NCBI RefSeq assembly: GCF_032191465.1
Contig: NZ_JAQOUE010000001.1
Coordinates: 2,356,001-2,420,000 of the forward strand
Direction of reading: 5' to 3'
Origin: Candidatus Nitronereus thalassa
GTDB lineage: Bacteria > Nitrospirota > Nitrospiria > Nitrospirales > UBA8639
Length of the DNA: 64,000 bases
Shown here: piece by piece, positions 38,301-46,032 of the stretch
Layout: every line of letters starts with the position of its first letter
Numbering within the stretch: position 1 is the first letter of the stretch
The notes under the pieces: model-generated
Told to the model about the DNA's origin: nothing
The model's input: the letters and a program-made list of their open reading frames with translations, nothing else
The model's database searches: none
Translations under genes and position numbers: made by a program

Positions 38301-38407
38301 TGGTCATTGGGGGGCTGATTACATCGACTGCATTAACGCTCTTAGTCATTCCGGCTGTCTATAAATATTTCTGTCCAGGGAGACGATATGAACCGACGAC
38401 TCCATAA
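35318..38407 (+). CDS. czcA: Heavy-metal RND efflux pump (CzcA/HME family)
   Basis: 1029 residues, complete: membrane helix 1, first periplasmic loop (about 35-335), helices 2-6, helix 7, second loop, helices 8-12. Helix 4 has AIDFGLLVDGSVVMIDN, the DFG-x3-D proton-relay motif of the divalent-cation HME subfamilies (CzcA, CnrA, NccA) rather than the copper pump CusA pattern. It exports Zn, Co, Cd or Ni from the periplasm or cytoplasm. Start is a TTG with AGGAAA upstream. It overlaps czcC by 20 nt. Confidence 0.92.
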   Translation: MERLLTLSLRYRFFTLVTLLLVMGTGIYSLKELPIDAVPDLTPVQVQVLTKAPALGPIEVERFVTFPIETNLSGLPGLKELRSISQFGISVVTAIFEDHVDLYLARQLVNERLAIAIEQIPSEYARPMMGPLTTGLGEVYQFSLSGEGYSPMELRTLLEWDIGRRLRSIPGVVEVNIWGGREKQFQVMVDPQKLLALKLSLKDVYDALKRNNALAGGGYIVHEREQFLIRGEAMATGVEDLGQILLEHAPGGIPIYIKDVALVQEGANLRIGAATRMGEGETVIGMVQMLAGANAEQLLERVKTRVEEIQASLPKGVVIEPYYDRSIFVGQVIQTVRSNLLEGGLLVIAVLFLFLGNFRSGLIVAAAIPISMLIAFTGMLKAGISGNLMSLGAIDFGLLVDGSVVMIDNILRKLDDLKDQSVEARIKGIHDAAKEVLRPITFAVGIIILVYLPILTLTGLEGKMFRPMAFTVIFALAGSLLFALSAVPTLAFWLAKTHSNLEGTWMVRQLRELYEPCLRFSISKPQLAAGSAVVLFILSLFIGSSLGVVFMPRLDEGDLAIQVWRLPSVSLDESVATALQVEKVLRTFPEVTKVVSRTGSPEVATDPMGIELSDVFAVLKPKSEWTSAKTKEELIEKMQRAIMESVHGVGLGFTQPIEMRFNELIAGTRSDIAVKIFGEDLTVLRQQAQQVAASLQSIPGATDVKAEQVSGVPRIRVIVDRDQIARYGITADDVLTYVQTARAGQHVGTIFEGERRFPLVVRLTDQSSASPAAIRNLLVPTPHGELVPLSRIAQVIVDEGPAQISRENTHRRIVVEANIRGRDLGGFMAEAQKTIKERVTLPTGYYLEWGGQFEHLDEATKRLALVVPITLLLIIGMLSLIFGTLRPAFLIFLNVPLALSGGILALWVRGLPLSISASVGFIALFGIAVLNGVVLVSRIRTLEHEGLSRDEAVTQGALDRLRPVLMTALVASLGFLPMALATSMGAEVQRPLATVVIGGLITSTALTLLVIPAVYKYFCPGRRYEPTTP

Positions 38408-39662
38408 CGACCTTCTATCGTGTATTACTTCAATAGTATTCAGCGGTATGTGCCTGTTGTTGGTCAGCAGAACTCCAGTCTGGGCACAAGAACCCACGAG
38501 CCAATCGTATACATTACAAAGCGTGATCGACCTGGCGTTAACCCACCATCCGACGATTGAATTCGGCAAGGGGGTCATCGAAGAAAAACAAGGCGATCAA
38601 ATATCCGCGTCGGCTTACCCCAATCCCTCGTTGGGCATTCAAAGTGGACATGGGCAAGTGCTCGATCCCACAGGCCCTTCTTTGACGGAGCGCTATGTCT
38701 CCTTAAGCCAACCACTGGAATGGCCGGGAACCCGTGTTGCCCGTCAAGAAGCCGCCAGCGCAAGCGTCACCAGTGCGGAAGCAGGTTTAGAAGTCACGCA
38801 ATTGAATATTAAGGCCAGAGTCAAGCGAACGTTTTATGAACTCCTCTTAGCAGAAACTTTGGCTGACCTGGCTTCGCGACTTGCAGATACCGTCACGGAT
38901 TTCGAACGAGCCGTAAAACGCCGCGTGGAATCAGGAGAAGCCCCGCCCTTCGAACATGTGAAAGTGAATGTGGAACTGTTGCAAGCCCAAAAATTAGTGA
39001 GTCAAACGAAGGGAAAGGTCCGTGCGAACCAAGCCACCCTCAATCAACTCACTGCCGGCAATCTCGGGGAAGACTTCTCAATCGAGGGCGACTTTGAATC
39101 GGTCGACGCCCATTTGAATGAACAGAAACTGATAGAGGACGCTTTTCAACACCATCCTGAAGTCCGTCAGTATCAACAGTTAATTGAAAGAGCCAGCGCC
39201 CGTCACCATGAGGAACAACAGGCCCGTGTGCCGAATGTGACGATTAACGGGGCCTATCAACGCGATGCGGGTCGGGAAGGATTTGTCGGCGGGCTCTCCA
39301 TTCCCTTGCCGCTGTGGAACCAACGACAAGGGGACATTGCCAAGGCCCTTGGCATTCGCCGGCAGGCCGAAGCCAATTTGCAGGAAGCCCGAATCACTCT
39401 TCGACGAGGGATCATCGAACATCTTCAAAATGCACGAACCTCCTCCGCCCAAATTCAAACCTTTGAAAAAGGCCTCTTGAAACAAGCCAAAGAAGCCGTC
39501 CGCATTGCGCGCACAAGTTTCAAATTCGGCGAAGCCAGCTTGATGGATGTGCTCGATGCCCAACGTGTCCTCTGGCAAACCTTTCAAGGCTATGCCCAAG
39601 CCCGATTTGAATTGTCCGTCGCCCTCACAGAGTTAGAACGGTTGGTGGGGAAGGCCTTATAA
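38388..39662 (+). CDS. czcC: TolC-family outer-membrane channel (CzcC type)
   Basis: 424 residues. Signal peptide about 1-34 (cut near VWA-Q), then two structural repeats of the outer-membrane efflux family with long coiled helices and the motif ASAYPNPSLGIQSG. It starts inside czcA with a GGGAGACG ribosome-binding site. Remnants of the last 20-40 codons of closely related czcC genes recur at 41550, 43605 and 44239, so this locus was once partly duplicated or has had paralogues deleted. Confidence 0.92.
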   Translation: MNRRLHNDLLSCITSIVFSGMCLLLVSRTPVWAQEPTSQSYTLQSVIDLALTHHPTIEFGKGVIEEKQGDQISASAYPNPSLGIQSGHGQVLDPTGPSLTERYVSLSQPLEWPGTRVARQEAASASVTSAEAGLEVTQLNIKARVKRTFYELLLAETLADLASRLADTVTDFERAVKRRVESGEAPPFEHVKVNVELLQAQKLVSQTKGKVRANQATLNQLTAGNLGEDFSIEGDFESVDAHLNEQKLIEDAFQHHPEVRQYQQLIERASARHHEEQQARVPNVTINGAYQRDAGREGFVGGLSIPLPLWNQRQGDIAKALGIRRQAEANLQEARITLRRGIIEHLQNARTSSAQIQTFEKGLLKQAKEAVRIARTSFKFGEASLMDVLDAQRVLWQTFQGYAQARFELSVALTELERLVGKAL

Positions 39663-39908
39663 GGACTAAAAGAATGGAGTCACTAATACACCATCACTTA
39701 CCTACTATCATCTAAATCCTATTAGGCCCCTTCCCGACCCCTACAATTTCCTCCCCCGCTGTATCCCTTTTGTTTTGGCAGAGGGGTTATGCGCTGGTCA
39801 CGATAAAACGTATTTATGCTTTTCAGATCATAAAATAAAAATATGCGTTAAATACCATATTGCCATTTTATAGGATTTGGCACATAATAAGAAAAAGTGG
39901 AGAGAATC

Positions 39909-40160
39909 ATGAACGACCTTGCACGCGATCCAAAACAAATCGGAAACCTGATCCGCCGGGTTCGGAAGAAACGGGGCTTCAGCCAAACGCAGCTTGGTGA
40001 AAAGTCCGGCCTGCGCCAGGAAACGATTTCCCTGATTGAAACGGGAAACCCTGCCGCAAAGCTGGAAACAATTCTGAACGTGCTGGCCGCGCTCGATCTG
40101 GAATTTCGGATCGTGCCGCGTTCAAAAGGCCGGGCCGCCGATATTGAGGAGATTTTCTGA
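39909..40160 (+). CDS. hipB: HipB-type XRE antitoxin
   Basis: 83 residues from an ATG with GGAGAG just upstream; a GTG 12 nt earlier is an alternative. Cro/CI helix-turn-helix (about 10-65: GNLIRRVRKKRGFSQ, QTQLGEKSGLRQETISLIE), then a short strand LEFRIVP that in HipB contacts HipA. It represses its own operon and neutralises HipA. It overlaps hipA by one base (TGATG). The pair looks slightly GC-richer than its neighbours and sits between czcC and czcC remnants, consistent with insertion. Confidence 0.9.
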   Translation: MNDLARDPKQIGNLIRRVRKKRGFSQTQLGEKSGLRQETISLIETGNPAAKLETILNVLAALDLEFRIVPRSKGRAADIEEIF

Positions 40161-41527
40161 TGCCGCGTCCGCGCCGTCATGCACCATTGCGCGTGCTGTT
40201 GAACAATCGGCTTGTCGGACAACTTACCAAAGCGGCGACCGGTGCCATCGACTTCCAGTATGACCAAAGCTGGCTGGAATGGGAGCATGCGCTACCCGTC
40301 TCCCTCTCACTCCCTTTGCGGGATGACGCCTATAGGGGAGAGGCGGTCACGGCCGTCTTTGAAAATCTACTACCGGATTCGACCGCATTGCGCCGACGAG
40401 TAGCAGAAAAAGTCGGAGCTGCTGGGACGGATGCCTATAGCTTGCTCGCGGCCATTGGCCGGGATTGCGTCGGGGCGCTGCAATTCATCGGGCTTGATGA
40501 GGCCGACGAGATCAGTCCCGGTACCGTCCGAGGACAAGGGGTTAATGAGGTTGCAATTGAAAAACTGCTCCGAAACCTCTCCCAGGCCCCTCTGGGACTA
40601 AGCCATGATGACGCCTTTCGGATTTCGGTGGCTGGGGCGCAGGAAAAAACCGCGTTACTCCGGCACAGGGGACGTTGGCTCAAACCGTTGGGGACCACGC
40701 CGACCACGCATATCTTGAAAAAACAGATCGGCCGACTGCCCAACGGAATCGATCTTTCGAACAGCGTAGAAAATGAGTTCTATTGTTTGAAACTGGCTGA
40801 CGCGTTCGGACTTCCGGTCAATCACGCAGAGATTCACACCTTCGGAAAAACGAAAGCCCTGGTCATCGAGCGGTTTGACCGGCGCTGGACCAAGGACAAG
40901 CGATTGTTGCGCTTGCCGCAGGAAGATTGTTGTCAGGCATTGTCCATTCCCCCCACACGGAAATATCAAAGCGAAGGCGGGCCAGGACTCGTCGAGATAC
41001 TCAAGTTACTCAAAGGAAGCGATAATCCAGATGCCGATCGGAAATTGGTATTGAAGGCGCAAATTTATTTCTGGCTGATTGGAGCAACCGACGGGCATGC
41101 CAAGAATTTTAGTATCTTTCTTGGACCCGGCGGCCGTTTTCACCTGACGCCCCTGTATGACGTGCTGACAGCGCAGCCGAGTTTGGATAACGGACAGATC
41201 CAGCGAAAACAAATGAAGCTTTCCATGTCGGTCGGCATAAACCGTCATTACCGAATCCATGAAATCACGGGACGGCATTTCTTGCAGACCGGGAAAGCAG
41301 CAGGCCTTTCCAAAAGGGTCGTCCTTGAAATGATGGAGGAAATGGCAGATACAACACTACAAGCGATGGAGAAAGTTGAAAATGAATTGCCCAGGAATTT
41401 TCCCAGGTCTCTTCATGCATCGGCGAAGAAAGGCCTGACCGGACGGTTAAAACTGCTTATGGTTTCGAGTGGTGAAAGAGGTAATGCACAACTAGCCCGG
41501 AAAACCGATAGAAAAATTCGGCGCTAA
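40160..41527 (+). CDS. hipA: HipA-type serine/threonine kinase toxin
   Basis: 455 residues, typical length. Couple_hipA N-terminal domain (1-110), HipA_C kinase fold with the autophosphorylation loop ISVAGAQEKTALL, ATP-binding KPLGTTPTTHILK, catalytic TDGHAKNFS and metal-binding LTPLYDVL. HipA phosphorylates glutamyl-tRNA synthetase in E. coli and causes growth arrest. All key residues are present, so the toxin should be active. The last 30 residues extend past the usual domain. Confidence 0.93.
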   Translation: MPRPRRHAPLRVLLNNRLVGQLTKAATGAIDFQYDQSWLEWEHALPVSLSLPLRDDAYRGEAVTAVFENLLPDSTALRRRVAEKVGAAGTDAYSLLAAIGRDCVGALQFIGLDEADEISPGTVRGQGVNEVAIEKLLRNLSQAPLGLSHDDAFRISVAGAQEKTALLRHRGRWLKPLGTTPTTHILKKQIGRLPNGIDLSNSVENEFYCLKLADAFGLPVNHAEIHTFGKTKALVIERFDRRWTKDKRLLRLPQEDCCQALSIPPTRKYQSEGGPGLVEILKLLKGSDNPDADRKLVLKAQIYFWLIGATDGHAKNFSIFLGPGGRFHLTPLYDVLTAQPSLDNGQIQRKQMKLSMSVGINRHYRIHEITGRHFLQTGKAAGLSKRVVLEMMEEMADTTLQAMEKVENELPRNFPRSLHASAKKGLTGRLKLLMVSSGERGNAQLARKTDRKIRR

Positions 41528-41549
41528 ATCCAACGTCAAGCGCCTAGTA

Positions 41550-41642
41550 CTCTGGAAAACCTTTCAAGGGTAGGCCCAAGCCCGGCTTGAATGGTCCGTG
41601 GCTCTCACAGAATTAGAACGGTTGGTGGGAAAGGAGTTGTAG
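41550..41642 (+). pseudogene. czcC 3'-end remnant, copy 1
   Basis: Encodes the equivalent of the last 30 residues of a CzcC-type protein, with an in-frame stop (TAG) after FQG and then AQARLEWSVALTELERL to a terminal TAG. Many differences from the intact gene at 39550-39662 are silent third-position changes, so it more likely derives from a lost paralogue than from a recent copy. Confidence 0.75.
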
Positions 41643-41895
41643 TGACTCCGTGGCATTCATAGGACAATCAATTTCATCCCCTACATCCCATTACTCAAAA
41701 GGGATATTTTTTGAATTAATTCCTGTCTGACCCTAATTATATCTTCTAATCAAATCTTCATTCATACGCCAAACGACGTATAGCATAGAGCCGCGTGCTA
41801 TGGGACCGTTAAAGGCCGGAGAATCCGAGAGGGCTCTCTGTGGAATGTGCCGAGAACTGAATGAGGGAAGCCACGATATGAAGGATTGCCATAGA
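41643..41895. repeat. Unit upstream of small lipoprotein, copy 1
   Basis: About 250 bp that recur with roughly 80% identity by eye at 43689-43931. Together with the flanking czcC remnant and lipoprotein gene it forms a duplicated unit of about 600 bp (41550-42162 and 43605-44198). No gene seen inside. Confidence 0.7.
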
Positions 41896-42162
41896 ATGAG
41901 AGAACGTTCTTATATGGGCTTGGAAACCAAAGGGTGGCTTGTCGTGACTGCATGCAGTGTGTTGTTGGTGGCGTCATCATGTGCGCAAGTTAGGGAACTT
42001 TATAAGGAAAACTTTCCTCACGAAGGTGCCCTTCAAGATGGGTCCAATACCCAAGCGGAAATTCACGGGGAGGGGGCTTCCAAGGAAATTGAACAAATGG
42101 ATAAACGAGATTCACGCACAACCACCACCTCCAGCCCCTTCAGTTTAAAATGGAGTTGGTAA
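41896..42162 (+). CDS. Small duplicated lipoprotein, copy 1
   Basis: 88 residues from the ATG shared by both copies. A hydrophobic segment (GWLVVTACSVLLVASSC) ends in a possible lipobox Cys at about residue 29, followed by a short charged region ending in the strongly conserved tail RDSRTTTTSSPFSLKWSW. The family is not recognised. The second copy (43932-44198) is about 75% identical and keeps the tail unchanged, suggesting that the C-terminus is the functional part. Confidence 0.6.
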   Translation: MRERSYMGLETKGWLVVTACSVLLVASSCAQVRELYKENFPHEGALQDGSNTQAEIHGEGASKEIEQMDKRDSRTTTTSSPFSLKWSW

Positions 42163-42299
42163 TCCGCAAGAGCCCTTTAGCCATTGTCGAGGGCCTGAAA
42201 ATAGGTGCCTGAAACCTTTTTCTTTATTTATTCGAGACTCACCCTAGTAACCCCAGCCAAAAAAGAGCTGCAAAAAGCCATTACCGAGCAAGTCCAATT

Positions 42300-42340
42300 T
42301 TCCACAACCCCGCCACCGCGCAAATTCAAACCTTTGAATT
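42300..42340 (+). other. Short czcC-like fragment
   Basis: A stretch around GCGCAAATTCAAACCTTTGAA matches an internal czcC segment at about 39448-39470. It is too short to be coding and is another piece of the rearranged czcC-derived sequence in this region. Confidence 0.4.
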
Positions 42341-42368
42341 CGGTGTTCTGTCTAAGTTGTGCATAAGA

Positions 42369-42401
42369 AAAAGCCCCACGCCAGGTTGGTATGGGGCTTT
42401 T
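42369..42401. terminator. Bidirectional intrinsic terminator
   Basis: AAAAGCCCCA (42369-42378) pairs perfectly with TGGGGCTTTT (42392-42401) around a 13-nt loop, giving A- and T-runs on either side. It lies between the convergent lipoprotein and collagen-like genes and can serve both. Confidence 0.85.
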
Positions 42402-42458
42402 CTCTGTTCTACGGGTTGAAAACTTTACTCTCCCGAATTTTTTATTTTCCTCCCAGCC

Positions 42459-43280
42459 TTAGGGATCGGGTACGACCAAACACCTTGCCCGTGTTGTTAA
42501 CGCCCATTCACCAGTAGTTGCAGTGGTTTCCAGTACAATGACAGTCCAATCACTTTCGCCTTGGGGCTCACTGACCCGGACCATCAGATCACCAAGAATT
42601 TCATTTTCCTGAGGTTGCCCTACAGGTCCATTGAACGCGCTGACATTGAATCCTCCACCTAAGAGTTCATCATTGCCAAGACAAGACGCAGTGGCTATTT
42701 TAATATCGACAGAGGATCTGGCGATGGAATTAAATACTGTGTAAACCTCCAGTGAGCCCGGTTGAGACGATCCAGGTTCTCCTTGAGGTCCCTGAGGACC
42801 TGGTACTCCCTGTGGGCCTTGGGGGCCTTGCGGTCCTGGGTCACCTTGTGGCCCTTGAGGTCCGGTTGCCCCTACTGGGCCAGGATTACCCTGTGGGCCT
42901 TGCGGACCAACGGCTCCAACGGTGAGATCATATTTCACTGTGTGTTTCGATGAGTTCCCACCGTCATCATCATCGTCGTCGTCATCATCATCATTTCCTT
43001 CCGGCCTGATAACCTTTAACAAGTAGTCACCGGCTAAAATGCCTACCGGTAAATCCGCAATGATTTTCGTGTCCGTGGCTAAAGTCACATTTAAGAACCC
43101 AAATTCCCCCAATTTGACGTCGGGGTTATTGCCAAAATTAGTTCCAATAATTTCGACCTCACCGGCACTGACATCGGCAAAGGCTTCGGTTATTTTGGGT
43201 TTACTCTGGGCAGCGACTGGCGTCGTCCACATACAGAAACAGACTAATACAAGTAAGGAACAAGTTCTGACGTACTCCAT
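42459..43280 (-). CDS. Exported IPT/TIG and collagen-like repeat protein
   Basis: 273 residues from the ATG preceded by GGGAGAGG; an upstream ATG at 43337 lacks such a site. Signal peptide (about 1-25, cut near VAA-Q), an IPT/TIG-like immunoglobulin domain (about 30-95, [17 protein letters not shown]), a run of ten Asp residues, then about 16 Gly-x-y collagen triplets rich in GPQ ([16 protein letters not shown]), and a C-terminal beta-rich domain of about 95 residues. Likely a trimeric surface or fibre protein; the Asp run may bind calcium. Not linked to neighbours. Confidence 0.8.
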   Translation of the reverse strand: MEYVRTCSLLVLVCFCMWTTPVAAQSKPKITEAFADVSAGEVEIIGTNFGNNPDVKLGEFGFLNVTLATDTKIIADLPVGILAGDYLLKVIRPEGNDDDDDDDDDDGGNSSKHTVKYDLTVGAVGPQGPQGNPGPVGATGPQGPQGDPGPQGPQGPQGVPGPQGPQGEPGSSQPGSLEVYTVFNSIARSSVDIKIATASCLGNDELLGGGFNVSAFNGPVGQPQENEILGDLMVRVSEPQGESDWTVIVLETTATTGEWALTTRARCLVVPDP

Positions 43281-43604
43281 ATGCCTCTCCCGTTTAAGAA
43301 TATTCGAAAATAGTAAAATCCCCCTCAACAAAAACAAAACCGCTTCTCAATACTCAAAACCAATCTTCTAAAACATTTCAAGAAGCAGAATTGATGCCAG
43401 ACCTAACTCACTGAAAGGATTGAAGGATGAGGAAAACTTGGCAGGACTATCGTATCGATTAAGATACGAGGGCGTATCTAATCAGATACAATTTTTATTT
43501 TCTAAACTGCGCAAAGTCGCTTCGGCGAAGGCAGGTCCAGCCAAGCCAATTGCCAGAAACATCGTTCGTATCTCGTAGGAGATTGTTTTAGGGTTTACGA
43601 AGTA
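43281..43604. other. Gene-free stretch with two small hairpins
   Basis: Holds the upstream region of the collagen-like gene and two adjacent hairpins, CGTATC-N6-GATACG (43451-43468) and GTATCT-N4-AGATAC (43474-43489). The second is followed by ATTTTTATTTT, so it may terminate plus-strand transcription. Confidence 0.5.
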
Positions 43605-43688
43605 CGTTTCCAAAGCCACGGCGAAGCCCGATTTGAATTGTCCGTGTCCCTCACGGAGTTAGAACGGTTGGTGGGGAAGGAATTGTAA
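43605..43688 (+). pseudogene. czcC 3'-end remnant, copy 2
   Basis: Matches the last 20 or so codons of czcC (RFELSVSLTELERLVGKEL then TAA at 43686-43688); similarity is lost upstream. Followed by the second copy of the lipoprotein unit. Confidence 0.75.
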
Positions 43689-43931
43689 AGACATAGTGGC
43701 ATTCATAGGGCAATCGTTTTGATCCCCGTACATCCCAGCATTCAAAAGGGAATGTTTTTGAATTAATTCCTGTCTGATCCTAATCAAACCTTCATTCATA
43801 CGCCAAACGACGTATAGCCTGACGCCGCATCATATGGGACCGTTAAACGCCGGAGAACCCGAAAGGCTTTTATGTGGAATGTGCCGATAACTGAATGAGG
43901 GAAACCAATATTATGAAGGGATTTCCATAGA
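43689..43931. repeat. Unit upstream of small lipoprotein, copy 2
   Basis: Counterpart of 41643-41895, including the shared segments GGCATTCATAGG, TTGAATTAATTCCTGTCTGA and CATACGCCAAACGACGTATAG. The last of these contains a CATACG/CGTATA-like inverted repeat. Confidence 0.7.
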
Positions 43932-44198
43932 ATGAGAGAAAGTTCTCATAAGGACTTAAAATCCAAAGGGTGGTTTTTAGTGACCGCATGCAGTGTGTTG
44001 TTGTTGGCGTCCTCATGTGCGCAAGTAAGGGATTTTTATAAGGAAAAATTTCCTAACAACGTGACGCTTCAAGATGGTTCCCATACCGAAGCGGAAATGA
44101 ACGGGAAGGCGGCTTCCAAGGAAATTGAACAAATGGATAAACGAGATTCGCGCACAACCACCACCTCCAGCCCTTTCAGTCTAAAATGGAGTTGGTAA
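43932..44198 (+). CDS. Small duplicated lipoprotein, copy 2
   Basis: 88 residues, paralogue of 41896-42162. The hydrophobic region (VTACSVLLLASSC) and the tail TTTTSSPFSLKWSW are retained. In this copy the upstream ATG used in one alternative reading of copy 1 is followed by a stop, which supports the common ATG as the true start. Function unknown. Confidence 0.6.
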   Translation: MRESSHKDLKSKGWFLVTACSVLLLASSCAQVRDFYKEKFPNNVTLQDGSHTEAEMNGKAASKEIEQMDKRDSRTTTTSSPFSLKWSW

Positions 44199-44238
44199 AC
44201 TGCCAGGGCTCTATAGGCGTTGCCGAGAGCATGAAAAG

Positions 44239-44354
44239 ATGTGCTCGACGCCCAACGCGTGCTCTGCCAAACCTTTCAAAGCTACGCCCAATCCCGGTTT
44301 GAGTTATCCGTAGCCCTGACGGAGTTAGAACGATTGGTGGGGAAGGAGTTGTAG
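44239..44354 (+). pseudogene. czcC 3'-end remnant, copy 3
   Basis: 38 codons in frame from DVLDAQRVLCQTF to LERLVGKEL and a TAG, closely parallel to the end of czcC at 39550-39662 with mostly silent differences. No start or upstream gene body. Unlike copies 1 and 2 it is not followed by a lipoprotein unit. Confidence 0.75.
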
Positions 44355-44375
44355 AAGTTTAGCGGTTGGCAGGAT

Positions 44376-44400
44376 GTGGTATTGCAAGACTTGACCCCAT
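44376..44400 (-). repeat. REP-like element, left copy (inverted)
   Basis: Read on the minus strand: TGGGGTCAAGTCTTGCAATA then CCACA. It matches the element at 46008-46032 at 22 of 25 positions in opposite orientation, so the two-gene module between them is bounded by inverted copies. Confidence 0.7.
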
Positions 44401-44555
44401 GACTTTTCCTTGGCCGCTTTGCTTAATGCCAGAAACATTAAATCCCGGCGCGGGAAACAGTGGCATGTAAGCTCTGTGCAGCGTATAGTGGCCAGAATTC
44501 AGAGAGTCGAGGGACGAGCCGCGTAGGTGAAGCAGGAGAAATTGGAGAAATAATT

Positions 44556-45167
44556 ATGACGACAAAACCTGACGACCTAGAAGCAGTTCGAAATATTGTT
44601 AATTCCCTTTCTGGGTTCGAACCCAAAGATCAAGAGAGAATCCTTCGATGGTCACGTGAAAAGCTTGGTCTCCCGACTGGTGCCACGGAAAACAAACCTC
44701 TAACTCCGCCGAATCAACCTCAACCTCCTGTCCATCCTCCAACTGTTCCTTCACATGGATCAGGGGTGGATATTAAGTCATTTGTTAATGAAAAAGACCC
44801 GAAATCCAACCAGGAATTTACAGCGACCATTGCCTATTACTATCGATTTGAGGCACCAGAGACTTCACGAAAAGAAACCATTACCGCCGAAGATTTACAG
44901 GAAGCTTGCCGTCTTGCAGGGCGGGCACGATTCCAACGACCTGCCCAAACATTGATTAATGCACATCAGGCTGGACTTATCGATAAATCAGGGGACCGGG
45001 GTGGTTACGCCATTAGTACAGTTGGGGAAAACTTGGTTGCTATGACACTTCCATCTGATGGGAAAAAATCTCGAACCCCAAAACCATCACCACGTAAAAA
45101 GCCCACTTCCAAAAAGTCTAGTAAAATCGGCAAATCAAAAAAGCCAAAAGGGAAAAAGAAGACCTAG
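44556..45167 (+). CDS. Hypothetical protein with winged-helix-like domain and Lys-rich tail
   Basis: 203 residues from the ATG with GGAGAA upstream; 96 nt of open frame before it have no support. An N-terminal helical segment (LEAVRNIVNSLSGFEPKDQ), a Pro-rich linker (about 48-70), a central domain whose second half (FQRPAQTLINAHQAGLIDK, then GGYAISTVGENLV) looks like a winged helix, and a basic tail of about 35 residues with many Lys/Pro/Ser. The tail suggests nucleic-acid binding. First gene of a two-gene unit; the next begins 4 nt after its stop. Family not recognised. Confidence 0.65.
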   Translation: MTTKPDDLEAVRNIVNSLSGFEPKDQERILRWSREKLGLPTGATENKPLTPPNQPQPPVHPPTVPSHGSGVDIKSFVNEKDPKSNQEFTATIAYYYRFEAPETSRKETITAEDLQEACRLAGRARFQRPAQTLINAHQAGLIDKSGDRGGYAISTVGENLVAMTLPSDGKKSRTPKPSPRKKPTSKKSSKIGKSKKPKGKKKT

Positions 45168-45171
45168 TAAT

Positions 45172-45972
45172 ATGCACAACGCGCATCATGCGGTCGATGC
45201 GTCAGTCTCGGAAATTGACAAATTACGGCGCACACTTAAAAAAAACGGATCGGCTCAGGTTCGATCGGGTGAAGAAATTGCCCTCATTAAAGCGGTTTGT
45301 CTAACCTGGTTTAACAATCATCGTAAGTCCCTTCTAGTTGTTATCGATGAGGCGTTCTTATCGGACCAGGACAGACTTTATAAAGAGCTGCTTACATCCT
45401 GTGATAGAGCTACTTCACGAAAGAAGTATGATCAACTGATAAAACAGCTTCGAGCATCACTGACTGAGATTCGTGGGTATATTGTTGATCTAAAACCTGT
45501 TGATACAACTCCGACGACCGATGCCCCTCCGTCATTTGCTATTTTAGTTCCCAACCCCATTATGCAGAAGATCCTCGAAGCGAGATGGCTGGAATGTTCA
45601 AAATGCATTGCTGCAGGAGCACCACTTGCCGCAACCGTTATGATGGGTGGACTTCTAGAAGCGCTTCTCTTGGCACGCATTAACCGTGAACCAAACAAGT
45701 CCCATGTGTTCAAAACTGCCTCGGCTCCAAAGGATCGTATGACCGGCAAAACCTTACAGCTACAGGAGTGGACGCTAAGGCATTATATCGATGTGGCACA
45801 CGAGCTTGGTTGGATTTCAACCTCAGCTAAAGATGTTGGTGAAGTCGTGCGTGATTACCGCAATTACATTCACCCTCAAAAAGAATTGTCACACGGAATT
45901 GAATTGCGGGATGACGACGCCAGACTTTTCTGGGAAATTGCAAAAGGCATCTCCCGTCAAATACTCAAATAA
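45172..45972 (+). CDS. Hypothetical HEPN/DUF4145-like protein
   Basis: 266 residues from the ATG that follows the upstream stop by 4 nt. Mostly helical. The C-terminal half includes MMGGLLEALLLARIN and later RDYRNYIHPQKE, an R-x6-H arrangement like the catalytic motif of HEPN ribonucleases and the C-terminal pattern of DUF4145 proteins. HEPN proteins are common toxins and defence effectors. The assignment rests on short motifs only. Partner of the Lys-rich-tailed protein upstream; both are enclosed by inverted REP-like repeats. Confidence 0.55.
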   Translation: MHNAHHAVDASVSEIDKLRRTLKKNGSAQVRSGEEIALIKAVCLTWFNNHRKSLLVVIDEAFLSDQDRLYKELLTSCDRATSRKKYDQLIKQLRASLTEIRGYIVDLKPVDTTPTTDAPPSFAILVPNPIMQKILEARWLECSKCIAAGAPLAATVMMGGLLEALLLARINREPNKSHVFKTASAPKDRMTGKTLQLQEWTLRHYIDVAHELGWISTSAKDVGEVVRDYRNYIHPQKELSHGIELRDDDARLFWEIAKGISRQILK

Positions 45973-46007
45973 TAAAAAATCAGGACTTGGGGTCAAAATC
46001 AGGACTT

Positions 46008-46032
46008 GGGGTCAGGTCTTGCAAAAACACAT
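46008..46032 (+). repeat. REP-like element
   Basis: TGGGGTCAGGTCTTGCAAAA then ACACA. Further related copies at 46430-46443 (partial), 47734-47760 and 49782-49809, all in this orientation. A partial second copy immediately precedes it (45983-45999). The form resembles repeats associated with REP-type Y1 transposases, but no transposase gene is present. Confidence 0.7.

Noticed and set aside
37852-38349. 165-codon minus-strand frame opposite czcA
   Set aside because: Shadow of the pump's membrane helices; composition follows the codon pattern of the real gene.
42760-42910. Short-period repeat resembling a satellite
   Set aside because: It is the coding sequence for Gly-x-y collagen triplets.
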